A stretch of DNA of 5,543 nt from an uncultured Clostridia bacterium (lineage in GTDB: Bacteria > Bacillota > Clostridia > Oscillospirales > Acutalibacteraceae). This document shows positions 5,053 to 5,543 of this stretch, one piece after another. Each line of letters opens with the position of its first letter. The stretch's first letter is position 1. The stretch is from contig CANQGN010000106.1 of NCBI GenBank assembly GCA_947623215.1, positions 1 through 5,543 of the forward strand. Direction: 5' to 3'. Position numbers and translations under genes: made by a program. The notes under the pieces were generated by a model. It had not been told where the DNA came from. It worked only from the letters and a program-made list of their open reading frames with translations, and ran no database searches.

Positions 5053-5543
5053 TTATTGGATTGTAACCGACCCGGCGGAGCAGCTGACCGAAATGGGCGC
5101 CGCCTCTTCGTTATAACAGCTGGTGGCGGTAAGCGAAAGGGGCGCTTCCCCCGCCGTTTGACCGGCGGTAAAGGTCAGGCTGGCCAGCGCCCCGGCCGGT
5201 TCGCGGGGGGTCAGGGTTACCAGGGTTAGGGCTATTTTACCGGGTTCGGTTTCTTCCGCCAGCACGGTGCCCTCGCGGTAGCAGTCGTCTGTCTGGTAGC
5301 TTTGGTAGGTCAGTAGCGCGGGGTCGTAGGTTACCTCTAAATCCGTCGCGGCAATGCCCGCCCCTTCGCTTACCAGCAGCTGCACGGTAACCGTTTGCCC
5401 CGGCGCGGCGGTCTCATTTGTGAGCGTGAGCGTGCGCTCGCCGACCCCGGCGGCAGAGGCGGTGGGCACCAGAGACGATACGGCGGCAGGCTTACTGGCT
5501 GTACCAGCGTTTTGGGACGTGCAGCCGCAGCAAAGCAGCGCGC
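5053..5543 (-). CDS. secreted lipoprotein with a cohesin-like domain (5' end beyond window)
   Basis: The frame is open to the right edge, so only the last 162 residues are visible (from 5541). The visible part begins ALLCCGCTSQNAG, which looks like the end of a lipoprotein signal peptide with Cys7 as the acylated residue; CCG before it is not a textbook lipobox. A short Ala/Ser/Pro/Thr linker (about 8-33) follows, then one beta-sandwich domain resembling cohesin (about 36-162). Its features are TLTLTNETAAPGQTVTVQLL (37-56), GIAATDLEVTYDPALLTY (62-79), GKIALTLVTL (101-110), AGALASLTFTAG (116-127) and a final SAGSVTIQ. Cohesins of this pattern bind dockerins or act as adhesion modules. A single cohesin on a lipid-anchored protein suggests a cell-surface anchor or a plain adhesion or carbohydrate-related domain; no dockerin partner is visible here. 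A GTG at 5469-5467 lies downstream of the signal sequence and is not the likely start. The stop is 71 bases before the dehydrogenase start. Confidence 0.75.
   Translation of the reverse strand, partial: ALLCCGCTSQNAGTASKPAAVSSLVPTASAAGVGERTLTLTNETAAPGQTVTVQLLVSEGAGIAATDLEVTYDPALLTYQSYQTDDCYREGTVLAEETEPGKIALTLVTLTPREPAGALASLTFTAGQTAGEAPLSLTATSCYNEEAAPISVSCSAGSVTIQ

Noticed and set aside
5005..5066. TTACAA (5005-5010) and TTGTAA (5061-5066) flanking the dehydrogenase promoter as a possible operator pair
   Set aside because: They are only 6 bases each, AT-rich and 50 bases apart, so chance is the easier explanation.

Overview
The window looks like chromosomal DNA from a GC-rich member of the Firmicutes, most likely class Clostridia and possibly an Oscillospiraceae-type gut anaerobe. 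This rests on the protein families present (a stand-alone ECF S component, a TalC-type transaldolase, a SorE-like dehydrogenase, a cohesin-type lipoprotein), on purine-rich ribosome binding sites before every complete gene, and on sigma-A-like promoters with perfect TATAAT boxes. Genus-level placement is inference. I see no mobile element, RNA gene or CRISPR array.

Layout. Positions 1-272 hold no convincing gene. This stretch carries two candidate divergent promoters, a 51-base interrupted palindrome lying between their -10 boxes, and a second small palindrome at the predicted start of the rightward transcript. A rightward three-gene cluster follows: an ECF transporter S component (273-854), the tRNA-modification GTPase MnmE (900-2270), and a protein resembling the uracil-DNA glycosylase superfamily (GTG start, 2294-2929). 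A hairpin terminator at 2945-2990 separates this cluster from convergent leftward genes.

The leftward half, read in its direction of transcription, has the 3' part of a secreted lipoprotein with a cohesin-like domain (runs off the right edge; ends at 5053). Next come a strong promoter (5018-5046), a SorE-like zinc-dependent sugar-phosphate/alcohol dehydrogenase (4981-3716) and a small transaldolase (3663-3013). The last two are 52 bases apart and probably cotranscribed. Together they suggest a small carbohydrate unit: an NAD(H)-linked polyol- or ketose-phosphate oxidoreductase feeding the pentose-phosphate pool handled by the transaldolase.

The rightward cluster mixes vitamin uptake, tRNA wobble-uridine modification and a possible DNA-repair-type protein. 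MnmE sits away from its common partners (yidC, jag, mnmG, rsmG). No clearly new system is visible. The least explained parts are the palindromic divergent control region at the left end and the UDG-like protein next to mnmE.
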